Source: Onthophagus taurus (Eukaryota > Arthropoda > Insecta > Coleoptera > Scarabaeidae). Taken from it: 64,000 nt of DNA. The stretch lies in the NCBI RefSeq assembly GCF_036711975.1, contig NC_091973.1, positions 6,138,001-6,202,000 of the forward strand, in the 5' to 3' direction. The translations under genes were made by a program, and so were the position numbers. This document shows positions 1 to 10,463 of this stretch, one piece after another; the first letter of the stretch is position 1, and each line of letters starts with the position of its first letter. The notes beneath the pieces were generated by a model, which saw only the letters and a program-made list of their open reading frames with translations, had not been told where the DNA came from and made no database searches.

Positions 1-80
1 ATACATATAAAAGGGTTGTGAAGAGTTTATGCGACCTTCTATTATACATTTCGAATCTTTTTCATTGGCTCAAAAAAAAG

Positions 81-3000
81 ATGTAAAAAAATTTACAAAT
101 CTAGGAGTGGTAGTGAACATTACGAACAACTAACGGACCTAAACGGTCCCGACGAGAGCGACCATAGTGATAAATATTCTCAAATTTACATGTACGGCAG
201 CGAAAACGGAGATATTATATCATCAAAGAAGAGACATAATTTGCAAGGTAAAAATATTATTTATCATCAACTTTATAAAAAATTAGTATTTATTAGTGGT
301 GGAACGGATATCCGTTAAAAGTTAAAAGTGTCTTCTTTCCAATGAACCAACCCGTTTTGAATAATAACTTTTAGTTTTTGAGATCATGGATAATTTTCAA
401 AATTCGCTATAAAATTAATTTCTTGAAGGATCCTTGTGGTAATATCACCAATTATTAATTAAAGTATTCTCTTTTTAATGCAAAAAACCGTTTTGCAAAA
501 TCACTTTTAGTTTTTGAGAAATAAATTTTTGAAATGATCGAGAATTTTGCAATTTTCGCCGATTAAGTTTTAAAAATTCGTATAAAATTCATTTCTTGGA
601 ATATGAGTATGAAAATTTCCCAAAGTGTTGATAAAAGTGTCTTCTTTCCAATGAACCAACCCGTTTTGAGAAATAACTTTTAGTTTTTGAGAAAACAATA
701 CTTGAAGTTTTGATAATTTGCAATTTTCATCGATAATTTTCAAAATTCGCTATAAAATTAATTTCTTGAAGGATCCTTGTGGTAATATTACCAATTATTA
801 ATTAAAGTATCCTCTTTTTAATACAACAAGCCGTTTTGGAAAATCGCTTTTAGTTTTTGAGAAATAAATTTTTGAAGTGATCGACAATTTTTTCGAATTT
901 TGCAATTTTCGCCGATTAAGTTTTAAAAATTCGTATAAAATTCATTTCTTGGAATATGAGTATGAAAATTTCCTAAAGTGTTAATAAAAATGTCTTCTTT
1001 TCAATGAACCAACCCGTTTTGAAGAATAACTTTTAGTTTTTGAGAAAACAATATTTTAAGTTTTGATCAAATTTTCGATGTTACAATTTTCATCGATAAT
1101 TTTCAAAATTCGCTATAAAATTAATTTCTTGAAGGATCCTTGTGGAAATATCACCAATTATTAATTAAAGTATACTCTTTTTAATGCAAAAAGCCGTTTT
1201 GAAAAATCGCTTTTAGTTTTTGAGAAATAAATTTTTGAAGTGATCGACAATTTTTTCGAATTTTGCAATTTTCGCCGATTAAGTTTTAAAAATTCGTATA
1301 AAATTCATTTCTTGGAATATGAGTATGAAAATTTCCTAAAGTGTTAATAAAAATGTCTTCTTTTCAATGAACCAATCCGTTTTGAAGAATAACTTTTAGT
1401 TTTTGAGAAAACAATATTTGAAGTTTTGATAATTTGCAATTTTCATCGATAATTTTCAAAATTCGCTCTAAAATTAATTTCTTGAAGGATCCTTGTGGAA
1501 ATATCACCAATTATTAATTAAAGTATACTCTTTTTAATGCAAAAAGCCGTTTTGAAAAATCGCTTTTAGTTTTTGAGAAATAAATTTTTGAAGTGATCGA
1601 CAATTTTTTCGAATTTTGCAATTTTCGCCGATTAAGTTTTAAAAATTCGTATAAAATTCATTTCTTGGAATATGAGTATGAAAATTTCCTAAAGTGTTAA
1701 TAAAAATGTCTTCTTTTCAATGAACCAATCCGTTTTGAAGAATAACTTTTAGTTTTTGAGAAAACAATATTTGAAGTTTTGATAATTTGCAATTTTCATC
1801 GATAATTTTCAAAATTCGCTCTAAAATTAATTTCTTGAAGGATCCTTGTGGAAATATCACCAATTATTAATTAAAGTATCCTCTTTCTAATGCAAAAAGC
1901 CGTTTTGAAAAATCGCTTTTAGTTTTTGAGAAATAAATTTTTGAAATGATCGACAATTTTTTCGAATTTTTCAATTTTCGCCGATTAAGTTTTAAAAATT
2001 CGTATAAAATTCATTTCTTGGAATATGAGTATGAAAATTTCCTAAAGTGTTAACAAAAGTGTGCTCTTTCCAATGAACCAACCCGTTTTGAAAAATAACT
2101 TTTAGTTTTTGAGAAAACAATATTTGAAGTTTTGATAATTTGCAATTTTCATCGATAATTTTCAAAATTCGCTATAAAATTAATTTCTTGAAGGATCCTT
2201 GTGGAAATATCACCAATTATTAATTAAAGTATCCTCTTTTTAATGCAACAAGCCGTTTTAAAAAATCACTTTTAGTTTTTAAGAAATAAATTTTTGAAAT
2301 GATCAAGAATTTTTTCGAATTTTGCATTTTTCGCCGATTAAGATTTAAAAATTCGTATTAAATTCATTTCTTGGAATATGAGTATGAAAATTTCCCAAAG
2401 TGTTGATAAAAGTGTCTTCTTTCCAATGAACCAACCCGTTTTGAAAAATAACTTTTAGTTTTTGAGAAAACAATATTTGAAGTTTTGATAATTTGCAATT
2501 TTCATCGATAATTTTCAAAATTCGCTATAAAATTAATTTCTTGAAGGATCCTTGTGGAAATATCATCAATTATTAATTAAAGTATCCTCTATTTAATGCA
2601 AAAAGCCGTTTTGAAAAATCGCTTTTAGTTTTTGAGAAATAAATTTTTGAAATGATCGACAACTTTTTCGAATTTTGCAATTTTCGCCTATTAAGTCTTA
2701 AAAATTCGTATAAATCACTATCCGTTCCATCACTAGTATTTATGGTAATAGTTTTCAAATTAAATGAAATATATAAGGTGTCCCAGCGATATTAATTTAT
2801 TATTCAGAACGTTTAAGCAACATCATGGAGTATGTTTTGGTGCCGAGGACGGCTTCCTTTCGAAATTTGGAAGTACCATAACTTCATTTTTTTAAATGGC
2901 AACCCCCATATTTTATTACTTAGTCGACTTCTGCGTTTCATTTCACATCTTTTATACCCTATATGTCCTATTTCTAACATTAATGTTTTGGGATATAATT

Positions 3001-6000
3001 AGGGATTTTTGGATTTTTACACCCAGGAAGTATCCTAAGAACTCCCGTATCTATTTTACTATTATACTTAAATCTAAATTTTTATTTTTGCAAGAACCCC
3101 ATAAACGTTTAATGAACGATCTCGCTGAGACACCCTGTATATTGTAATTTCTGGTTGTGAACTAACCAATTTAATAGGTTTTCACGTTTACCCACCACCA
3201 ACAACGCCTCCAGAACCAGCTCCTCCAGATCATCTGATAAACTCCCGGCAAAAACGTGCTCAAATTTTATCGGCATCTCAAACTAGTTTAGATGAAATAA
3301 CTTGTAAGTATTTATCGTTGGTTTCGCGCGATCATATTTAAAATAATGAAACGTTTAATAGCTGACATTAGCGGATCAAGAGAATCGTTAGCTACGCATG
3401 ATTCAGGTGATGGTTGAATGGCACTAACTGTTTATATTTATTTCTTTATTTAACACAGAATTTAGTGATTTTTTAAGATTAATATGTTAATGATATTTTT
3501 TTAGACGGAGATGTGGAACCTCTTATACAAATGCCAAGCGGTTGGAATAATTATGGGCAGCACGCTTTTACAACCGGAAGAAGACACGTAACTCCACCCA
3601 AAACCAGGCCAAAAGGAGTGTCCCAAACGTTAAAAGTAAGGGAAGATATAAAAAAAGATTTTTTTTGATAAAAACTTTGTAGCAACCGGGAAAATTAAAC
3701 CTTAAAAATTACTCAATGGTGACGGAAGCCATTGCCCGAATGAATATTAGCGGTAAGGATAGTCGTAATTTCGGAAATGCACCTTTGGCAACACCGGAAG
3801 TTGTAGATTTGGGGTCCGAGTATGCGCAGGTTAAGGATATGGTGCAGAATAAGTACGCGCAAGATGATTACACTTACGCTCTCGTACAAGACGCCGTGAG
3901 TGGTAAGAGTAAACTGCGGCAGCGACGAGAAAAGGGACAACCATGTAAATATACCCTACAAATATGAAGAATTTATTAATTTATTTCATTGTTAAAAGCG
4001 TATTCGGATACAGATAGCGAATGGAGTAGCTTAGAGAGGAGACAACGAGCAAGCGAGGTCTATTCCAAGGTAAACCGAAAGGCAGCGACGCATAAGAGGC
4101 CCCGCAAAAAACGGACCACCCCTATACCAGTTCAACCACCCCGTGTACCACAATTAGGTAGTTTCACTTTACCCGCGGCTCACACCACCCAAAACACAGA
4201 ATTAGATACAGATAAAGCTAATGGTAATTATCATCCATCACAATAATTTTTTGATTTTCTTTGTTTATAATGTTTTTATTTAGTGCCAAGCGAGTCTAAC
4301 TCGGAATCTTCAGAAGGTAGCGATGAACAATTTGTCCCAACGGATCGGCGACGTTTTGTTGCCAACAGTTCATATAGTCTCAAAAAACGTCCGATTCCGG
4401 TTGTGGTACCGTTACCTCCTGAATTACATAACACGCTCAGCATTCAATTAAATTCCCCGGAATTGTTCTCTGGAAAACCAAACTCTTTTCCGGGAATGAT
4501 TCACGACGATGAATCAAGTTTGGATGTTTCATCGCCGAGGGACAACAACTCGCCAATGGTTCAAATTAAAATATAACAATTAAAATTTCATTCGTGACGT
4601 AATAATTGTTTTCCAGTTTGGGGTTTTACCGAAACAAAAAGATTCCGATCGAGAAAAGTTACTGAGAAAGCGAGAAAAGCAAAAAATTAAGGATGACTCA
4701 AAGTTGGAGAAGCGCCGATTGAAAGAGGAGAAATTACGGAAAGTTGCCGAAAATAAAGATAAAGATCGCGATAAGAAAAAGCACCAAAAATTAAAACAAA
4801 AGTCGGCCTCGACTAGTGGTATTCCTAAAATAGCTGATTTTATACAGGTAAATTTAAAATTTAAAACTTAAGTTGAGTCAAATAATTATTTTTTTTAGTC
4901 CGACAAAAACTACGTTCCATTATTCTTAGAAAAATGTGTCAGATTTATTGAAAATGAAGGTTTAGACTCTGAAGGAATTTATCGAGTACCTGGAAATAGA
5001 GCGCATGTTGATTTACTCTTCCAAAAGTTTGAAGAAGGTAAAAACTGATACACTGTTGGAAATAATTCACGAGCACACCCTATATAATTTGAACGCGTGA
5101 AGATAAATCCATAATATTCGCGGAGCGTAAAGGTTTACTGTAGACGAATTTATTTAGCGAGTTTCGAGTTTTTAATTTAATTATTTAGTTATTAATATTT
5201 CTTTATTTATGCAAAAAAGTGCATGCACTCTTACACCTGTCAAAACACATATTACATATTATATACAGGGTGATTCTCAACCTATACACATAAACTTGGG
5301 GATTTATTCCTCATGACAAATAATGACTAATAGGTGAAAAAAATTGTAGCAAAAGTTTTTTAGTTTCCTAGATATCCGTGAAATTTACTTTCAATGAAGA
5401 ATACATAAAACACTTAAAAACACAGTGACTTCAAAAATAAAAATCCAGAGGATTGAGGTTGGGTAAATTATCATGCAAAAATTGTAAATAATGACCCCCA
5501 GTTAATTGATTATCCAGAATGAAAGGGCCAATTCATTCCAAGAATGGAGTAATATACAGGGTGTCTCAGCGAGACCGGTCATTAGACGTTTTTGGGGTTC
5601 TAGCCAAACAAACAATTTGAGAATGCAGACTTAAGTATTATCAATTACGTTCTCTTCATCTAAAATATTTTCAGATTTCTAGCACTTCCGGTTATACCGG
5701 AAGTCGCCATCTACTCTATTTTTTTAAATGGAACACCCTGTATATTTTTACATATTTGGATTTGTCTGTTTTGAAGGTTTATAAATAACTTTACTTTTTG
5801 CAATTTGAACCAGCAATTCTCGAGTTATTCGAATTTTTCTAGAAAAATTTGCTCCAGTGGACAATTTTTGAGATATCAATTTAGGATTCAGAATATGCTT
5901 AAACAACATGATGGAGTATGTTTTGGTACCGAGAACGGCTGTCTAGATCGTTTGGTCACTTTAATATGATACGTTAACTTTTCGAAATTTGGAAGCACCA

Positions 6001-9000
6001 TAACTTCATTTTTTTAAATGGCACCCCCCATATTTTATTACTTAGTCGTCTTCGGCGTCTCATTTTACATCTTTTATATTCCATATGTCCTATGCCTAAC
6101 ATTAATAGTTTGAGAAATAATTAGGGTTTTTTGAAAAATGCTCATATCATATGGATATTAACCTAGTGTGCCATTGAAGTTTGGTGCAGTTCTCGGCACC
6201 AAAACATACTCCATCATGTTGCTTAAGCATGTTCTCAATCCTAAATTGATATCCCAAAAATTGAGTGTTTTCTGATTTTTTGAACAAATGTCTGCTGGAG
6301 CAGATTTTTCTAGAAAAATTCGAATAACTCGAGAACGACCGAATCAAATTGCAAAAAGTAAAGTTATTTATAAAACTTGATAACAGACAAATCCAAATGT
6401 GTAAAAATATACAGGGTGTTCCATTTAAAAAAATAAAGTTGGTGGCGACTTCCGGTATAACCGGAAGTGCAAGAAATCTGAAAATATTTTAGACGAAGAG
6501 ATCGTAATTGATAATACTTAAGTCTGAATTCTCAAATTTTTATTTTCGCCAGAACCCCAGAAACGTCTAATGACCGGTCTCGCTGAGACACCCTGTATAC
6601 GAATATTCGCCAAATTGTGGATTGTGATACCCCATGTTGCTCTACAAGTATCCTAGTACTTAGGCCAGGCTACTCTTCGACGACATTCAAAATCTCTTTT
6701 TCGACATTAACAATGTGTAAAGGTCTACCTGTTTCCCATTTTGCCCAAGCCTCGTCGAATATGTGTGTCGCTTGAAATTGCAATTCGTAGTTTCAAGTAA
6801 TTTCTATGTAATCTTAATTTGAAAGTTAATTTCAAGGATATGTTGGAAATTAAAAAATACATATGCATATAGGTTGAGAATCACCCTGTATAGTAATTAA
6901 AACTACTCAAAATTTACATATCGTCAATAAAACGCGTTTTTGCCTTAATTCCAGCGGAAGGTAACTCTGGGTTCTTGACAGTCTGAAAAAGTTTCTTTCT
7001 CTCCCTCGTGTATTGTGAGAATGAATATTAGAATGTTCTCTGACCAAATTACGGTTCTCCATAACGTACAAATACATCGCAATATACAGGGTGTCAGATA
7101 AAAAACGCCACAATCTGTAACTCTGTCATTTACTATGACTCATACTACAAATAAACTTTTTCCAACGCCATCTTCAATTTCAAGCGATTATCAACTTTTG
7201 ATTTTCAAATTGCTCGATATGTTTTTCTTCACATTATTGGATACAGATTTTTTTTCTGACCATACACTAATATTAATTGTAATTTTAGCAGAGAGAAGCA
7301 ATTAAAACATTTTTCGAACATTGTCTTAGTCTCTTCTGTAATACTGTAATGTGCCATGGAAAAAAATAACGCGCAAAACTGGTAACAGTCATTAAATGAT
7401 ATGTCAATGCCTGAAGCAGTTGTAAATGATTATTTTGCCCATGGCACACTACAGTATAACACAAGTGACTTTACAATTACAATTAATGTTGATGTATTGT
7501 ACATTAATGGATTCAGAAAAGAAATCTCTATTCAATAACGTGAAGAAAAACATACCAATTTGATAATCAAAAATGGCAAAAATGGCTTGAAATTGAAGAT
7601 GGCGCTGGAAAAAATGTATTTGTAGCATGAATCAAACCATTTCATTTGATATCTCGCTCATGAAAATCGAAATGTAAATGACAGAGTTACAGCTTGGGGC
7701 GTTTTTTATCTGACACTCTGAAAGCGATGGCACAGTAAGAATAGACAAAAAAAGTAGGGCGGCAATCATCCCTGTAAGCTATACCTGCCAGACCACGCAC
7801 GTTGTATTTTAAACATTTTTTCACTCCCGGGATCGGCACCCCATGCAAGGATTGAATAGCTAAGTAATGAGTGAACAAATGCATAGTAGCGTTTTTGGCC
7901 ACACTTAGCGAAACACCAGCAGCAAGTCTACGCAGTAAATAAATATTTTTACTTATTTTAGACTCCATACAATTAAAATATGATGGTGATATATGTTTCA
8001 AAAAATTTTACCATGTTAGGATTATAAACTACAAGCCTACGCAAACTCAAGGAAAGTTGGACAGTTTTATCGTCATTCAGACACAGCTCATTGGCTACAC
8101 ACCAATCATGCGTCCTCGACAGCTTCTCTTTACTTACGTAATAGAGAAAATCGTTAAAATAAATAAGGAATAAAATCGGGCCAAGTATCGAACCCTGTGT
8201 GACTCCCCTAGTTACACTCACAGAACTAGATGTTAGTTCACCTGTTTTTACAATTTGGGATCTACGCAACAAATATGAGTGTAGCAAATTTATAATTATA
8301 TGATCCATATTATATTTAGTTTCTAATTTCTGCAAGAGAATACGATGAGAGACACTTTCGAAAGCGCGCGACAAAAAAACATATTTTGACCCTCCAGGTA
8401 TTCTGCAATCCTAGTATAAATAATCTTTTCATACACTTTCGAAAACACCGGCAGGATGCTTATGAGGCGGTAGTTTTTGATATCCTTTTTATTGCCATTT
8501 TTGAAAACTGGAACTACCAATGCACTCTTTAGCAAGCAGGGACTAAGAACGGAACGAAAACGAGAACGAAATTAACCGAATAATTTATAAGAACGAAAAC
8601 GGAAACGAAAACGAAATTTTTATTTTTCGTTCATGATTGAAAACGAAATAAATAATTTCGGTTACCGGTTTTAACCGGTTTAATGACACAATCTCTATAT
8701 ATATATTTTTACTATAAAATAAATATGTTAACAATTTTTTTCTCTTATTTTTAATAATAATAATAACTTTATTTACAAATAACCAAAAATTAACCATGAC
8801 ACAACATTTTTAAATAAGTAAAAGTTAATTGAAATAAAGCAAGATCAGAGAGAAAAGAAACAAATATTATTATTTAAAATATGAAGCAAAAAAATCTGTC
8901 ACTGGCATACCATTAAACTGCATAGCAGTTTGTGCGTGGTTTTCAAGTAACTAAATTTAATGGGAATAAATGAAAGAAACTAAAACAGATTCGTGTCTCT

Positions 9001-10463
9001 TCAATACAGAAACGGTCCCAAACAATTCATTCTAAATTTTATTTTTAATATTTATAAAAAGCAAAAATGCCATCACCACTTAAAATGCAGTTGATTGAAA
9101 TTTTTAACATTTAAGTTTTTAAAAGCATAAATTTTATGTTAGTTATTTTTGCCAGCTATGATTAAAATTATGACAAGTGACTTATTTGTCAAATATAAAA
9201 AAAAATTAAAAAAAGCATGTTGGCATACTTTTATTAGAAAAATAGTAAAAAACCGGTTTTAACCGTTATTTCATTTCGGTTCATGAAAACGATATTTTTT
9301 GGGTGTGAACGAAAACGAAATTTTTCGTTTTCGTTCTGATCGGAAACGAACAAAATACTTTTCGTTTTTAGTCCCTGTTAGCAAGTCCGGAAATGTGCCT
9401 TCCTTCAAAGAACAATTTATAAGTTTGGGTAATGGAGAGACATATAGGTTGATAGTTCTCTTTATAACGCTGACAGACAGGATTCAGAGTCATTCTAAGG
9501 TTAGGCATAACCGGAATTCAAGATTCTCTTCCTTTTGTATTTGTCAAGCGAGAACCCCAAGATATATGTTTTGCATTAAAGTCTCCTCCAAGTATAAATT
9601 CGTTGTCAAGATGTAGTCGAATTTCCTGATAATCTTTTCTTTTGAGATTATGTCTCGGTGGTATCTACGTTGCTCCTACAGATATTAAGCCATTAGCAGT
9701 TTGAACTTTTACCACTGTAGTTTCCTCACGCGGGATACTCTCGCTATTAATGTATTCCCTCCCAGCAGAGTTGCACCGCTCTCCATGTGAGGATAAATTA
9801 CACTACTTAAGTACTACTTCCATACCAAATTTCATTGCGCTAGATACACGCGTTCAGATTATACAGGGTGTGCTAACAGTCTAATTAAGAATCAAATCAA
9901 AATTAATTTTTAATATTAAATAGATGCGAATGTGGAAATTCAAGATTTGGATATTCCCGTAAACGCGGTCGCAACAGCTCTAAAAGATTTCGTATCAAAA
10001 CGATTACCTCCGCTTTTCGAAGAGGATGTTATGGTGGAGTTAGAAGATATAGCGGGGACGCGTTTAAAGCCGATGGCGACGCAAACAGGCAATTTGGAGG
10101 TGAAAACAGATCGTAGTTGCCGATTATTAGCTCTTAGAAAAATGCTCGATAAACTTCCTGCTATTAACTTTGAAGTATTGAAGTTTATATTTCAACATTT
10201 TGTTAAGTAAGTTAAATCAAATTCTTTTTATTAATTTTTATTTTTGATTTAAAAAATGATACAGAGTGGCAGAAAATTCAAAATTAAACAGTATGGATAG
10301 TAAAAATTTAGCTATATGCTGGTGGCCAACGCTGCTACCGATTGAGTTCAGTGATATGGGTAGGTTTGAGCAGATGCGACCATACCTAGAAGACATAGTT
10401 CAAACGATGATCGACCAGTACCCGTTCCTGTTCTGCGGCAAAGAAGCGTTCGTGATGGTGTAA
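81..10463 (+). CDS. RhoGAPp190: p190 RhoGAP (C-terminal half; 5' exons lie upstream of the window)
   Basis: GTPase-activating protein that switches off Rho at the cell cortex. Eleven exons are read with matching phases: 81-247, 3178-3303, 3362-3406, 3505-3635, 3683-3944, 4000-4223 (acceptor AG at 3997-3998, so the first base is 3999), 4284-4558, 4617-4847, 4899-5037, 9924-10206 and 10265-10463 (TAA). They give about 693 residues. The first part is a Ser/Pro/Lys-rich linker with the p190-type HVYPPPTTPPEP and DSEWSSLERRQR stretches and a Lys/Glu-rich segment (exon 4617-4847). The last four exons encode the RhoGAP domain: IADFIQ, then FLEKCVRFIE, the arginine finger in GIYRVPGN, DIPVNAVATALK and LAICWWPTLLP, which is the p190 version of this motif. 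The N-terminal GTPase and FF domains expected in the family would lie upstream. Exon 3362-3406 (45 nt, phase-neutral) could be alternatively spliced. The first exon boundary is the least certain. The introns of 2,930 and 4,886 bases hold transposons; the rest are 47-98 bases. Confidence 0.92.
294..2735 (+). mobile_element. Non-autonomous hAT-like element with an internal tandem array (copy 1)
   Basis: The ends are inverted repeats: TAGTGGTGGAACGGATA at 294 and its imperfect complement ending at 2735. The 8 bases GTATTTAT flank it on both sides (286-293 and 2736-2743), a target duplication of the length typical of hAT transposons. Nearly all of the inside is a tandem array of units of about 353-363 bases. 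A marker phrase (GAATATGAGTATGAAAA) recurs near 598, 952, 1315, 1668, 2021 and 2374. Each unit is itself made of two related halves, both ending in CTTTTAGTTTTTGAGAAA-type sequence. No transposase is present. It sits in a p190 RhoGAP intron. Related copies are at 17765-19491 and, reversed, at about 32582-33748. Confidence 0.8.
2777..3147. mobile_element. Partial fold-back element of the 'GTCTCAGCGAGACC' family
   Basis: The stretch starts with GGTGTCCCAGCG and ends with GAGACACCCTGTATATTG. It contains phrases (CATCATGGAGTATGTTTTGG, and a stretch around a CACCCCCATATTTTATTACT-like motif) also found in the longer copy at 5562-6598 and the copy at 25276-25725. It is a decayed single copy in a p190 RhoGAP intron. 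The open frames across it have no recognisable protein and are not called as genes. Confidence 0.6.
5262..6892 (-). mobile_element. Decayed mariner-like element, interrupted by a fold-back element
   Basis: Outer inverted repeats read TATACAGGGTGATTCTCAAC at 5262 and the complement (GTTGAGAATCACCCTGTATA) ending near 6892. On the minus strand 6600-6760 encodes a helix-turn-helix piece (LHIVNVEKEILNVVEE, stop, PGLSTRILVEQHGVSQ and STIWRIF). About 5400-5550 encodes a short C-terminal scrap with NPLDFYF, the equivalent of the NPLDxFLW motif of this transposase type. The two parts resemble the better preserved element at 27684-29039. The middle of the gene is replaced by the insertion at 5562-6598. 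Stops and frameshifts make it inactive. Confidence 0.6.
5562..6598. mobile_element. Long fold-back element (arms of about 450 bases)
   Basis: The left arm begins ACAGGGTGTCTCAGCGAGAC and the right arm ends with the complement, GTCTCGCTGAGACACCCTGT. Within both arms are the internal palindrome ACTTCCGGTTATACCGGAAG and a shared segment with CATACTCCATCATGTTG. The arms match over most of their length, so the single strand could fold into a long hairpin. No protein is encoded. It lies inside the mariner remnant at 5262-6892 and so inserted later. Confidence 0.7.
7084..7721. mobile_element. Fold-back element, about 640 bases
   Basis: The left end (TACAGGGTGTCAGATAAAAA, then ACGCC..CTGTAACTCTGTCATTTAC) is matched in reverse at the right end (GTAAATGACAGAGTTACAGC, then GGGGCGTTTTTTATCTGACA). 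A second internal pair around TGAAATTGAAGATGGCG (7564-7610 against 7150-7200) shows the arms extend inward. It abuts the 3' end of the LINE remnant at 7722-9620. Confidence 0.65.
7722..9620 (-). mobile_element. Jockey-like LINE remnant (endonuclease and reverse transcriptase scraps)
   Basis: On the minus strand, reading from high to low coordinates, there is an endonuclease piece near 9530-9600 (GGDFNAKHISWGSR). Then come reverse transcriptase pieces: GTFPD, interrupted by an 841-base hAT insertion, then LLKSALVVPVFKNGNKKDIK and NYRLISILPVFSKVYEKIIY, then AFESVSHRILLQKL and GVTQGSILGPILFLIYFNDF. The segment that should carry the YADD catalytic motif is deleted just after LIYFNDFLYYV. A C-terminal part follows at 7687-8000 (ATMHLFTHYLAIQSLHGV). 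There are several frame changes, so this is a dead copy in a p190 RhoGAP intron. Confidence 0.7.
8537..9377. mobile_element. Non-autonomous hAT element with perfect 8-bp target duplication
   Basis: The element starts CAGGGACTAAGAACGGAACG and ends CGTTTTTAGTCCCTG. It is flanked by TTAGCAAG on both sides (8529-8536 and 9378-9385). Removing it together with one TTAGCAAG restores the reading frame of the surrounding LINE reverse transcriptase (GTFPD to LLKSALV). The interior is AT-rich with GAACGAAAACG-type repeats near both ends and ACCGGTTTTAACCGGTT motifs. It has no transposase. Confidence 0.85.

Noticed and set aside
2896-3147. Plus-strand frame of 83 codons in a p190 RhoGAP intron
   Set aside because: It lies wholly within a fold-back element that also occurs at 5562-6598 and 25276-25725, where the frame is not kept.
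4559-4576. Extending the p190 RhoGAP exon through VQIKI to a stop
   Set aside because: A GT donor at 4559 joins in phase to FGVLPKQKDSDREK at 4617, and the RhoGAP domain continues downstream; the stop is in the intron.
9299-9616. Plus-strand frame of 105 codons
   Set aside because: It runs from inside a hAT element into an antisense LINE remnant, so it is a chimera of two transposons.
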